This document shows positions 52,566 to 60,689 of a stretch of DNA of 64,000 bases, piece by piece. The number at the start of each line of letters is the position of its first letter. The stretch's first letter is position 1. Below the pieces are notes generated by a model that worked only from the letters and a program-made list of their open reading frames with translations, had not been told where the DNA came from and made no database searches. The stretch lies in assembly GCA_963694825.1 (NCBI GenBank), contig CAVOEV010000002.1, positions 1 through 64,000 on the forward strand, read 5' to 3'. The stretch comes from UBA8437 sp963694825 (GTDB lineage: Bacteria; Planctomycetota; Planctomycetia; Planctomycetales; Planctomycetaceae). A program made the position numbers and the translations under genes.

Positions 52566-52715
52566 CGTGGCGTCTCCCCGGGTCGGCGCGTTAGAATCGC
52601 TATCGAGTCCCAAACGGCGGGATTCGAGGGGACTCGTGCCGAGTGCCCAAACGGCAATCGTAGAACGAGTTCCCTTGGAATGCAACCTCTGGAAATTGCG
52701 ATCAGGTGAGTTGTC

Positions 52716-54302
52716 ATGGAGCTGTTCCGAACGGAATTTGGGACGATCGACTGGGTGATCGTCATCGTCTATCTGGCCGGATCGATTCTGATCGGCTTGT
52801 GGGCCAACCGGTATGTGGGCGGTCTGAGTGACTACCTGGTGGCGGGCCGGACTCTGCGGATTCGCCTGGCGTTGGCGACGATGACCGGCACGGAGTTGGG
52901 TTTGGTGACGGTCATGTACGTGGCCGAATTGGGTTACACCAAGCAATTTGCATCGTTGTACCTGGCGGTGATCGAGGTTCTGGCGTTGGCGGTGATCGGT
53001 GCCACCGGCGTGGTCGTGTATCGCCTGCGTCAGGAAGCGGTGCTGACCGTGCCCGAGTATTACGAGCGACGATACACTCGGACGGTCCGCGTCGTTGGCG
53101 CCGTGATGATGGTGCTCGCCGGAGTTCTCAACATGGGAGTCTTCCTGAAGGCGGGTTCTCTGTTCCTGGTGGGTGTGACCGGTCTCGAGGACCCGATGGC
53201 CTTGAAGCTGATCATGTCGAGTCTGTTGCTGCTGGTCCTGTTCTACACTGTGTTGGGCGGCATGGTCTCGGTGGTGATCACCGACCTGATCCAGTTCGTG
53301 GTGCTGGGGATCGGCGCGCTGGTGGTCAGTGTGTATGTGCTGGGTGAACTGGGCGGGATCGAGGGTCTCTGGGAATTGAGTCATCGAGCGTACGTGAATC
53401 CGCTGCAGGGCGACAATCCGCTGACCGCAGTCCCGGCCGATGGTGTCGGCCCGTGGATGCTGACTGCTCAGTGGCTGACGCTCTCGATCGCGGTCATGCT
53501 TTGGCCCGCGACCGTATCGCGAACGTTGGCGGTCAAGACACCGGAGGTGGCCCGCCGCTTGTACCTCTTCAGCACAATCCCGTTTCTGGCGCGACGGACG
53601 CTGCCGGCGTTGTGGGGCATTGGAGCGTTTGCCTACTTTTCCCTGCATGCGGATCTGGGTCGAGACTTGCAGCAAGCGATTGCATCGAACGAACTGTCGA
53701 CTCTTTCGGCCATGCCGTTGTACCTGGCCAAGATCATTCCCAGTGGGTTGCTGGGCCTCGTCACCGCAGCCATGCTCGCGGCCTTCATGTCGACTCACGA
53801 CAGCTACCTGCTGTGCTGGGGTGGCGTGGTGGCTCAGGACATTGTGGCTCCGTTGTGCGGAGGTTTGAGTGATCGCAACCGGGTGCTGGTGACTCGGATC
53901 AGCATCGTCGTGATTGGGGCCTTCCTGTTGTTTTGGGGGTTGTGGTACGAGATCGGGCAGGAGTTGTGGGACTACTTGGCGATCACCGGCACGGTGTATC
54001 TGTCGGGAGCTCTTCCGGTGATCGTCGGCGGCCTGTATTGGCGTCGAGCCAGTTCGGTCGGAGCCCTGGCGGCCCTGGTGTGCGGCGTGATGGGGGTTTG
54101 CGGATTGAGCCAGGTGATCGACGTCATCAACGGGACGTTCTTCCCGGACCCAGCCGGGTTCCAGGTCTTCCCGGCCCTGATGATGCTCGTGACCATGTTG
54201 ACTCCGACACTGGTCTTCATTTCGGTCTCGTTGCTTGTGCCAGATTCTCGGCACCGGTCGTCGACGGACGGGGAATCGTTAGTGCGGGAGAAATTGTCGT
54301 GA
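52716..54302 (+). CDS. Sodium:solute symporter family protein
   Basis: 528 residues with about 13 membrane segments. SSS-family features: DWVIVIVYLAGSILIGLWAN, VGGLSDYLVAGRTLRIRLAL, AATGVVVYRLR-like segment followed by TVPEYYERRYTRTVRVVGAV, TVLGGMVSVVITDLIQFVVL, and TAAMLAAFMSTHDSYLLCWG. It uses a sodium gradient to import a sugar, amino acid or organic acid; the substrate cannot be read. The TGA overlaps the GTG of the small membrane protein that follows. Confidence 0.93.
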   Translation: MELFRTEFGTIDWVIVIVYLAGSILIGLWANRYVGGLSDYLVAGRTLRIRLALATMTGTELGLVTVMYVAELGYTKQFASLYLAVIEVLALAVIGATGVVVYRLRQEAVLTVPEYYERRYTRTVRVVGAVMMVLAGVLNMGVFLKAGSLFLVGVTGLEDPMALKLIMSSLLLLVLFYTVLGGMVSVVITDLIQFVVLGIGALVVSVYVLGELGGIEGLWELSHRAYVNPLQGDNPLTAVPADGVGPWMLTAQWLTLSIAVMLWPATVSRTLAVKTPEVARRLYLFSTIPFLARRTLPALWGIGAFAYFSLHADLGRDLQQAIASNELSTLSAMPLYLAKIIPSGLLGLVTAAMLAAFMSTHDSYLLCWGGVVAQDIVAPLCGGLSDRNRVLVTRISIVVIGAFLLFWGLWYEIGQELWDYLAITGTVYLSGALPVIVGGLYWRRASSVGALAALVCGVMGVCGLSQVIDVINGTFFPDPAGFQVFPALMMLVTMLTPTLVFISVSLLVPDSRHRSSTDGESLVREKLS

Positions 54303-54520
54303 GTGACGGGGTGTGGCGAGTCCTCTGGATCGTGATCCTGGGAGCCGGGCTATTGGGAATGGCCGGCCTGCTGTTGTCGGTCGGGTTCGGTTCGGTGCGC
54401 GAATTGCGGCAATCTCTGGACGAATTGCGGGCCGGCAGCGGTTGTGATGAGCCGGTTGATGAGCCGGTTGATGAGCCGGTTGATGAGCCGGTTGATGAGC
54501 CGGTTGATGGGACAAACTAA
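54299..54520 (+). CDS. Small single-pass membrane protein with DEPV repeats
   Basis: 73 residues from a GTG that overlaps the symporter stop (GTGA). One hydrophobic segment (~8-30, VLWIVILGAGLLGMAGLLLS) is followed by a short amphipathic part (RELRQSLDELRAG) and five DEPV repeats. The tight coupling suggests it works with the symporter, like small accessory subunits of other carriers, but no family match is claimed. Confidence 0.6.
   Translation: MSDGVWRVLWIVILGAGLLGMAGLLLSVGFGSVRELRQSLDELRAGSGCDEPVDEPVDEPVDEPVDEPVDGTN
54446..54505 (+). repeat. 12-bp tandem repeat encoding DEPV
   Basis: Five exact copies of gatgagccggtt at the C-terminus of the small membrane protein. Confidence 0.92.
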
Positions 54521-54635
54521 GCGGAAAACGGGTGTTGTGTTCAAATGGTCTTCCCGGAACCGGGAGTCTGGGTTACCGTAGTTGCTGCGCTGTCATTTCA
54601 AGCTGCGGCAACGTCATTTTCGGAGTCACGCAACG

Positions 54636-55103
54636 ATGCAGTGCCCGTTCTGTCGTTACGAGGAGACCAAGGTGGTCGATTCGCGAGCGAGTCAGCCTTC
54701 GGCGATTCGCCGTCGTCGCGAGTGTTTGAGTTGCGAACGGCGTTTCACGACGTACGAGAAGATCGAGGAATCGCCGTTGCGCGTGATCAAGAAGGATGGT
54801 TCGCGGGTCCCATTTGATCGCGAGCGGATTCGAGCGGGTCTCGAGAAGGCCTGCTACAAGCGTCCGGTCAGCGACGAGCAGATCGAGGGGGTCATCAACG
54901 CGGTCGAGCAGGAAGTCTACAGGGGTTTCGACCGCGAAATTCCGTCGCGTGAGATTGGCGAACTGGTGTTTGGTCGATTGCGTGACGTGGACCAGGTGGC
55001 ATTCGTGCGATTCGCGTCGGTGTACCGTGAGTTCAAGGACGTCAACGACTTCGTTGAGGAACTCGAGCCGATGCTCAGGGACGCCGATCGTGGTGCCGAC
55101 TGA
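54636..55103 (+). CDS. nrdR: Transcriptional repressor NrdR
   Basis: 155 residues from the ATG at 54636. Zinc ribbon MQCPFCRYEETKVVDSRAS with RRRECLSCERRFTTYEKIE, then the ATP-cone domain RVIKKDGSRVPFDRERIRAG and DVDQVAFVRFASVYREFKDV. NrdR senses ATP/dATP and represses ribonucleotide reductase genes. No nrd gene is in this window. The frame extends 54 bases upstream, but the family N-terminus is clear. Confidence 0.96.
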   Translation: MQCPFCRYEETKVVDSRASQPSAIRRRRECLSCERRFTTYEKIEESPLRVIKKDGSRVPFDRERIRAGLEKACYKRPVSDEQIEGVINAVEQEVYRGFDREIPSREIGELVFGRLRDVDQVAFVRFASVYREFKDVNDFVEELEPMLRDADRGAD

Positions 55104-55184
55104 GGTGGTGGCTACTGTGGTGGCTACTGTCGTGGTTGAAGAGACATTGACTCGAACCGGTTGGATCGGGATGATCCTCGGTCC

Positions 55185-56708
55185 ATGTCGTATGAGTTGG
55201 TCGAGATTCTCCGGGGGGCCGGTCATCCGCGGCTTTTGGTCGTTGGCGATCTGGTTCTGGACCGATACACCTGGGCGGACGCCGAGCGGATCAGCCAGGA
55301 GGCACCGGTGATGCTTCTTCGTGAGGAGCACCGCGAGGTGCGTCTTGGCGGAGCGGCGAACGTGGCCAACATGTTGCGAGGTCTCGAGGCCGACGTGGTG
55401 ATGGCCGGAGTCGTTGGTGACGACGAAGACGGGCGTGAGATGCGTCATCAACTGGTGCGTGCGGGCATTGAGGCCGAGTTGGTGGTCACCGATGAAACTC
55501 GACCGACGACGGTCAAGACCCGGTTGATGGGCCGCGCCCAGCACCGGCACCCTCACCAGGTTCTCCGCATCGACCGCGAATCCCGCGACCCGTTGCCAGG
55601 TCAGATCGCAACCGAATTGATCGACGCATTGACGAGTGTAATTTCCAGGAAGGGAACTCGACACCGGATCGACGCCGTGTTGGTTTCGGACTACGCCAAG
55701 GGCGTGTGCACCCCCGACTTGTTGTCAGCGGTGATTTCGGCTGGCCGCGAGGCGGGGATTCCGGTGATCGTCGACCCGGCCTCGGAGGCGGATTACAGCC
55801 AGTACCGTGGTGCGACGGCGATCACGCCCAACCGCACCGAGACATCTCGAGCAACCGGTCGACGGATCGCCACGATCGCGGATGGCCTGGCGGCTGCAGT
55901 CCAACTGCAGAGCGACCTGGATCTCGACACAGCCTTCGTCACGCTCGACAGTGATGGCATCGTGTTGTCCGAGTCGGGCAGCAGCGCCCGTCACGTGCCG
56001 ACTCGGCGTCGCGAGGTCTACGACATCACCGGTGCCGGGGACATGGTGCTGGCCACGATTGGGTTGTCGGCCGCTGTCGGTTGCGATTCGGTGACGATGG
56101 CTCGGTTGGCCAACACGGCCGGCGGGTTGGAGGTTGAGCAGATTGGCGTGGTCACGGTGAGTCGTCGTGAGATGATTGCGGATTTGCTGGGTGGCGTGCG
56201 TTCGGCCGCCGAGAAGATCGTCGATGGCGAGGCATTGGCGGAGTTGCTGTCGGTTCGTCGCGAATCGGGGCAGACGGTCGTTTTGACCAACGGCTGCTTT
56301 GACCTGTTGCACGCCGGTCACCTGGCCAGTCTTGAGCAGGCTTCGGTCGAGGGCGACTGCCTGGTTGTGGCCGTCAACAGTGATCAGAGCGTCCGAGGTC
56401 TCGAGAAGGGGCCACTGCGGCCGATTATTTCTCAGGAACATCGGGCGGCGATGCTGGCTGGACTGGAAGTGGTCGACTTTGTCGTGATCTTCGACGAAGC
56501 GACTCCCGAAGCACTCATTAAGACACTCCGCCCCGACGTGCTGGTCAAGGGTGGGACGTATGCGATCGAGGACATTGTGGGGCGGGAGTTGGTCGAATCG
56601 TACGGCGGTGTGGTCAAGGGTTTGGGGTTGGTGCCGGGCCTGTCGACCAGCGAGATCGTCGCACGGATCCGGCAGGCGGACGAACAGGAATGGCGGCGGG
56701 CCGGTTAG
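55185..56708 (+). CDS. hldE: Bifunctional heptose-7-phosphate kinase / heptose-1-phosphate adenylyltransferase
   Basis: 507 residues from the ATG at 55185 (a TTG at 55161 is possible). The PfkB-like kinase half (~1-330) has LLVVGDLVLDRYTWADAERI, LGGAANVANMLRGL and the catalytic DITGAGDMVLATIG. The C-terminal nucleotidyltransferase half (~360-500) has VVLTNGCFDLLHAGHLASLE with the HxGH motif. Together they make ADP-glycero-manno-heptose for the LPS inner core. waaF follows after 18 bases. Confidence 0.95.
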   Translation: MSYELVEILRGAGHPRLLVVGDLVLDRYTWADAERISQEAPVMLLREEHREVRLGGAANVANMLRGLEADVVMAGVVGDDEDGREMRHQLVRAGIEAELVVTDETRPTTVKTRLMGRAQHRHPHQVLRIDRESRDPLPGQIATELIDALTSVISRKGTRHRIDAVLVSDYAKGVCTPDLLSAVISAGREAGIPVIVDPASEADYSQYRGATAITPNRTETSRATGRRIATIADGLAAAVQLQSDLDLDTAFVTLDSDGIVLSESGSSARHVPTRRREVYDITGAGDMVLATIGLSAAVGCDSVTMARLANTAGGLEVEQIGVVTVSRREMIADLLGGVRSAAEKIVDGEALAELLSVRRESGQTVVLTNGCFDLLHAGHLASLEQASVEGDCLVVAVNSDQSVRGLEKGPLRPIISQEHRAAMLAGLEVVDFVVIFDEATPEALIKTLRPDVLVKGGTYAIEDIVGRELVESYGGVVKGLGLVPGLSTSEIVARIRQADEQEWRRAG

Positions 56709-56726
56709 GTCGGCCGAGGGGAAGGC

Positions 56727-57764
56727 ATGAAGACTGCAGTATTCCTGCCCAACTGGGTCGGTGATGCCGTGATGGCCACTCCGGCGCTGGCTGCGATCCG
56801 CGAACGATGTTGCGATGGTGAGGTCGTGGGCATATTGCGGCCGTATGTCGGCGAGGTGTTGGAGGGCACTGGCCTGGTGGATCGGGTGATCGAGTGGGAC
56901 CGTGGTGCTGGGAGATCGGATTCTTCGGGTTGGGGATTGGCGAAGCGGCTGCGTGCCGAACGGTTTGACGTGGCGGTGTTGATGCCCGGTTCGTTGCGAT
57001 CGGCTTGGATGGCGTGGTTGTCTGGAGCCCGTCGGCGGATCGGGTTTTCCAGGGATGGCCGCCGATTCCTGCTGACGGACCCCGTGGCTCCGCTGTCTCG
57101 AACAACCCCTCACCCGGCTCTGGACAGTTATCTCCGCTTAGCCGAAACACTCGGATGCGAGGCCTCCAACCGCCAAATGCGCCTGGCGGTTTCCAAGACG
57201 GACGAGGCGCTCTGGCGTGCCTTCCGGGCACGCCAGAGCGATGTGCTCGGGCCGCGAGACTACATCTGTTTCAATCCTGGCGGTGCGTTCGGTGCGGCGA
57301 AGCACTGGCCCAGTCAGTTGTTTGCGGAACTGGCTCGCAAGATCGTGAGCACGACCGAGTTGGCGGTTGTTGTAGTTTGTGGTCCGGCGGAGCGTGACGA
57401 GGCCAGTGAGATTGTTGTCTTGGCCGACGACCCCCGGGTTGTGTCGTTGGTCGAAGAGCCCTTGAGTCTGGGGTTGACCAAGGCGGTGATCCGGCATTCC
57501 AGGGCACTGGTCACGACCGATTCGGGGCCACGCCATTTTGCCGCTCCGTTTGGTGTCCCGGCGGTCACGCTGTTTGGCCCGACTCACATTGCCTGGAGTG
57601 AAACTCATTCGGACAATGCCATCCACGTGCAACTGGATGTCGATTGTGGACCGTGCCAGCAGCGGACCTGCCCGTTGGGGCATCACCGATGCATGACCGA
57701 GTTGACACCCGAACGCGTATTTGGCGAGTTGAGTAAGGTGTTGAGCCGAGCCGAGGCCGCATGA
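56727..57764 (+). CDS. waaF: Lipopolysaccharide heptosyltransferase II family protein
   Basis: 345 residues. KTAVFLPNWVGDAVMATPAL, AVLMPGSLRSAWMAWLSGAR, FNPGGAFGAAKHWPSQLFAE and TDSGPRHFAAPFGVPAVTLF match heptosyltransferase II (GT9). It adds the second heptose to LPS core, using the product of the HldE pathway encoded just upstream. GGGGAAGG precedes the ATG. An unusually strong 14-bp hairpin (57208-57240) lies in the coding sequence. Confidence 0.92.
   Translation: MKTAVFLPNWVGDAVMATPALAAIRERCCDGEVVGILRPYVGEVLEGTGLVDRVIEWDRGAGRSDSSGWGLAKRLRAERFDVAVLMPGSLRSAWMAWLSGARRRIGFSRDGRRFLLTDPVAPLSRTTPHPALDSYLRLAETLGCEASNRQMRLAVSKTDEALWRAFRARQSDVLGPRDYICFNPGGAFGAAKHWPSQLFAELARKIVSTTELAVVVVCGPAERDEASEIVVLADDPRVVSLVEEPLSLGLTKAVIRHSRALVTTDSGPRHFAAPFGVPAVTLFGPTHIAWSETHSDNAIHVQLDVDCGPCQQRTCPLGHHRCMTELTPERVFGELSKVLSRAEAA
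57208..57240. repeat. Perfect 14-bp inverted repeat inside waaF
   Basis: Left arm CGCTCTGGCGTGCC (57208-57221), loop TTCCG, right arm GGCACGCCAGAGCG (57227-57240). It encodes part of ALWRAFRARQS. Such a GC-rich perfect hairpin is rare by chance within a gene. Confidence 0.9.
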
Positions 57765-57819
57765 GCGGTCCATTTCGTGCCAGGAAACCACTCGGGTCAC
57801 TCGACAGGACTCGGTCGAT

Positions 57820-57832
57820 CGAGTTTAACTCG
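57820..57832. promoter_or_regulatory. Palindrome CGAGTT-T-AACTCG upstream of plsY
   Basis: A perfect 6-bp inverted repeat with 1-base spacer, 65 bases before the plsY ATG. It could be an operator or chance; no regulator assigned. Confidence 0.3.
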
Positions 57833-57897
57833 TCACGGGCCGTGCACCGTTTGCTGGTGCCTGACGGCTGTTTTCCGCCTGGTTGGACGTGACACCG

Positions 57898-58623
57898 ATG
57901 ACGACTCCCGTCTACATGGTGACTGCCTGCGTTGTGGCGTACCTGGTTGGTGGGATCCCCTTCGGTTACATCATCGGGCGCGTGGTTGGCGGGATCGACA
58001 TCCGCTTGCACGGGAGTGGAAACATCGGAGCGACGAATGTGGGTCGTGTGTTGGGTTTCCGTTGGGGTGTGGCAGTGTTGGTGCCGGATGCGTTGAAGGG
58101 TCTGTTGCCGGTGGTGGTGTTGTCCGAGACGGTGAGCCGGTGTGTGGAGTCTGTGGAGCCGGGCAGCGTGGTCGTGGTACACGCATCGGTGCTGGTCGGG
58201 CTGATGGCGATCGTGGGTCACATGTGCCCGTGTTGGATCGGCTTCCGGGGCGGCAAAGGAGTGGCCACGTCATTGGGCGTGGTGTTGGTGTTGGCTCCTT
58301 GGTCGACATTGGCCGCCGTGGTGGTGTACGGACTGGCGATGGTGACGAGTCGGATTGGCAGCCTGGGTTCTTTGCTGGCGGCGGTCGTGTTCGCGATCGT
58401 GCAGACGGTGTTGATGGTGAGCGAAGGCACTTGGAGCGAGCAGTGGAGCTTGGCCGTGTTCACCCTGGGGGTGCCGATGATGATCGTCTATCGGCACCGC
58501 GGCAATATCAGTCGGATTCTGCGCGGCGAGGAGTCGCGGTGGGGGCAACGTCGCGGCGGGGAGCAGTCGGAGACGGATTCGAGCGATGGCTGCGAGGTCA
58601 TTCGGGACCCGGATGTACCATGA
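57898..58623 (+). CDS. plsY: Acyl-phosphate glycerol-3-phosphate acyltransferase
   Basis: 241 residues from the ATG at 57898. The PlsY motifs are present: LVGGIPFGYIIGRVVGGIDI with LHGSGNIGATNVGRVLG, AIVGHMCPCWIGFRGGKGVA (catalytic loop) and a late YRHRGNISRIL, among about five membrane segments. It acylates glycerol 3-phosphate to start phospholipid synthesis. The C-terminal ~30 residues are a polar extension. The end overlaps the convergent acetyltransferase by 26 bases. Confidence 0.94.
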   Translation: MTTPVYMVTACVVAYLVGGIPFGYIIGRVVGGIDIRLHGSGNIGATNVGRVLGFRWGVAVLVPDALKGLLPVVVLSETVSRCVESVEPGSVVVVHASVLVGLMAIVGHMCPCWIGFRGGKGVATSLGVVLVLAPWSTLAAVVVYGLAMVTSRIGSLGSLLAAVVFAIVQTVLMVSEGTWSEQWSLAVFTLGVPMMIVYRHRGNISRILRGEESRWGQRRGGEQSETDSSDGCEVIRDPDVP

Positions 58624-59071
58624 TCAACCGGTCTTCGTGGGGTCGGTAATAGCCATTGATCCGAGTGCGGACGTTGAAGCCGAAGTGTTCGTAGAGAGCC
58701 ACGGCGGCGTGGTTGGACGGGTCGACGGTCAGCAGCACCGGCGCGGTGGCTTGTTCGAGGCCGGCTCGCATCAGTTCACTTCCGATTCCGGTTCCCCGGC
58801 AGTCGGAGTGGACCATGATCTTGTGCAGACAGAGTTCGTCGGTGTTGGTGGGGAACATCACCAGTGCACCGGCAACGTCAGCGGATTCTGCCAGTGGTTC
58901 GGTGCCTTTGGGTCGACGAGCGACCAGTAGCGTGGCCATGTCGCACCAGATTCTCCAGATGTGCTCGCCATCGGGGATGAACAGGTCTGGCGCCGTGGGC
59001 CAGGAAATGCGATCAAGAGCCGCGACGTGCAGGTAGTCGCCGTCGGTGGCCGATTCGATGGTGCAGCACAC
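58598..59071 (-). CDS. GNAT family N-acetyltransferase
   Basis: 157 residues from the GTG at 59071, with a strong GGAAGGAG site about 7 bases upstream. The acetyl-CoA-binding block is LCLHKIMVHSDCRGTGIGSE (R/Q-x-x-G-x-G/A), and the C-terminal HAAVALYEHFGFNVRTRING is typical of GNAT enzymes. Target unknown; the form is close to RimI-like or small-molecule acetyltransferases. The frame is open well upstream, but only this start has a good ribosome binding site. Confidence 0.85.
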   Translation of the reverse strand: MCCTIESATDGDYLHVAALDRISWPTAPDLFIPDGEHIWRIWCDMATLLVARRPKGTEPLAESADVAGALVMFPTNTDELCLHKIMVHSDCRGTGIGSELMRAGLEQATAPVLLTVDPSNHAAVALYEHFGFNVRTRINGYYRPHEDRLIMVHPGPE

Positions 59072-59264
59072 AATGGGGCTCCTTCCGAAGCCGGTTGGTA
59101 GCAAGTCGATTGTTTGAGCCGAGGGGAGAATACGTGCTCGCCGGTGACAGGTAAAGTGGTCTGAGGACGCCGGAGCTGATTGACATTTCTCATCCCATGG
59201 GACACTGTGTCGCCGTTTGAGACGAGTTGGTCGGGATCTGTTGGTTCGAGTGTGGAGGGGTATG

Positions 59265-60632
59265 ATGCGTGCGCGACGAGGGGCGACGTGGATTGTCTTG
59301 GGACTATGGGTCATCGGGTCCGGTGGTCTGAGATCGGCCGAGCGTCCCAACATCATTCTGGTGATCACTGACGATCAGCGATTCGATGCGCTCGGTTGCA
59401 TGGGCAACCCCGTCCTGAAAACGCCTCACATCGACGGTCTCGCCCGTCACGGCGCAATTTTCACTCATACGTTTTGCACGACATCGATTTGTGCGACGAG
59501 TCGAGCCAGTTTTCTGACCGGCCAGTACGCGATGCGTCACGGAATCAAGAGTTTCCGGAAGTCATTGACCGAGTCGCAATGGAAATCGGCGTTCCCGGTG
59601 TTGTTGCGTCGTTCGGGCTACCTCACGGCGATGGTCGGCAAGTGGGGTTTGGGCGGCCCGTTGCCTCGGGACCGATACGACGTATTCAACGGCTTCAGTG
59701 GCCAGGGCCGTTACTACCCCAAGCCAGGAGACAGCGGAACTCATCTGACTCACCGTCTCGGCCAAAAGGTCGTCGACTTTCTCGAGACGTGTGATGGCCG
59801 CAAGCCGTTCTTGCTGCAGTACTACACCAAGGCGGCTCATTGCCAGGACGGTGATCCGTGGCCGTTTCAGTCGGATCATCGGTACGATTCGGCCTTCGCC
59901 GATGTCACGGTGCCTCGTCCTTTGACCGCCACGGCTGATCATTTCGCGAGACTTCCGAAGTTTCTGCGCGAGTCCGAGGCACGTCGGAGGTGGAAGGTTC
60001 GGTTTGCCGATCCGGCCATGTACCAGAAGTCGGTCAAGGACTACTACCGTTTGGTGATGGGAGTCGATGACGTGATTGGTCGGATGGTGCGAGTGCTCAA
60101 GTCGAAGAACCTGTACCAGAACACCGTCATCATCTTCACCTCCGACAACGGTTTCTACCTGGGTGAGCACGGATTGGCGGGGAAGTGGTTCATGCATGAG
60201 GAGTCGATTCGGCTGCCGTTGGTGATCTGTGATCCGAGGCTTCCGGGGGTCCGGCAGGGGCGCCGCGAGTCGTCGCCGGCGTTGAATATCGACATCGCCC
60301 CGACGATTCTCGAGCTGGCCGGGGTTCCGGTGCCCGAGTCGATCCAGGGGCGGTCGCTGGTGCCGTTGCTGAGAGGTCAGCCTGTCGAGTGGCGGAGCGA
60401 GTTCTTTTACGAGCATCCCTTCGAGCATCCCCGGATTCCGATGTCCGAGGGTGTCCGGGGTCCGCGATTCAAGTACGTCCGCTACACCTCTTTGGATCCG
60501 GTGGTCGAGGAGTTGTACGATCTGGAGCGTGATCCTCGAGAAGAACACAACCTGGCGGGCGATCCATCGATGGCCGATCGACTGAAGCAGCAGCGAATCA
60601 AGTGGCGAGTTTGGCGTGAGAAGGTGAAGTAG
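59265..60632 (+). CDS. Sulfatase, secreted
   Basis: 455 residues from the ATG at 59265 (GGAGG 6 bases upstream; the ATG at 59262 is too close). A signal peptide (TWIVLGLWVIGSGGLRSAER) is followed by the sulfatase core: RPNIILVITDDQRFDALGCM (metal-binding Asp pair), TSICATSRASFLTGQYAMRH (formylglycine motif), VGKWGLGGPLPRDRYDVFNG and FTSDNGFYLGEHGLAGKWFM. The maturation motif reads C-A-T-S-R rather than the standard C-x-P/A-x-R. It cleaves sulfate esters, probably from algal polysaccharides, typical of marine planctomycetes. Confidence 0.92.
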   Translation: MRARRGATWIVLGLWVIGSGGLRSAERPNIILVITDDQRFDALGCMGNPVLKTPHIDGLARHGAIFTHTFCTTSICATSRASFLTGQYAMRHGIKSFRKSLTESQWKSAFPVLLRRSGYLTAMVGKWGLGGPLPRDRYDVFNGFSGQGRYYPKPGDSGTHLTHRLGQKVVDFLETCDGRKPFLLQYYTKAAHCQDGDPWPFQSDHRYDSAFADVTVPRPLTATADHFARLPKFLRESEARRRWKVRFADPAMYQKSVKDYYRLVMGVDDVIGRMVRVLKSKNLYQNTVIIFTSDNGFYLGEHGLAGKWFMHEESIRLPLVICDPRLPGVRQGRRESSPALNIDIAPTILELAGVPVPESIQGRSLVPLLRGQPVEWRSEFFYEHPFEHPRIPMSEGVRGPRFKYVRYTSLDPVVEELYDLERDPREEHNLAGDPSMADRLKQQRIKWRVWREKVK

Positions 60633-60689
60633 TCGGTCGAGAATCCTGCCGGCTGTGACGGAACTTGGTGAAACGGGTGAGGGAATGGA

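Noticed and set aside
52566..54254. Long minus-strand frame opposite the symporter
   Set aside because: It mirrors the symporter coding sequence, has a low-complexity His/Gln/Arg composition, and only its last 80 codons (52323-52565) look like a real gene.
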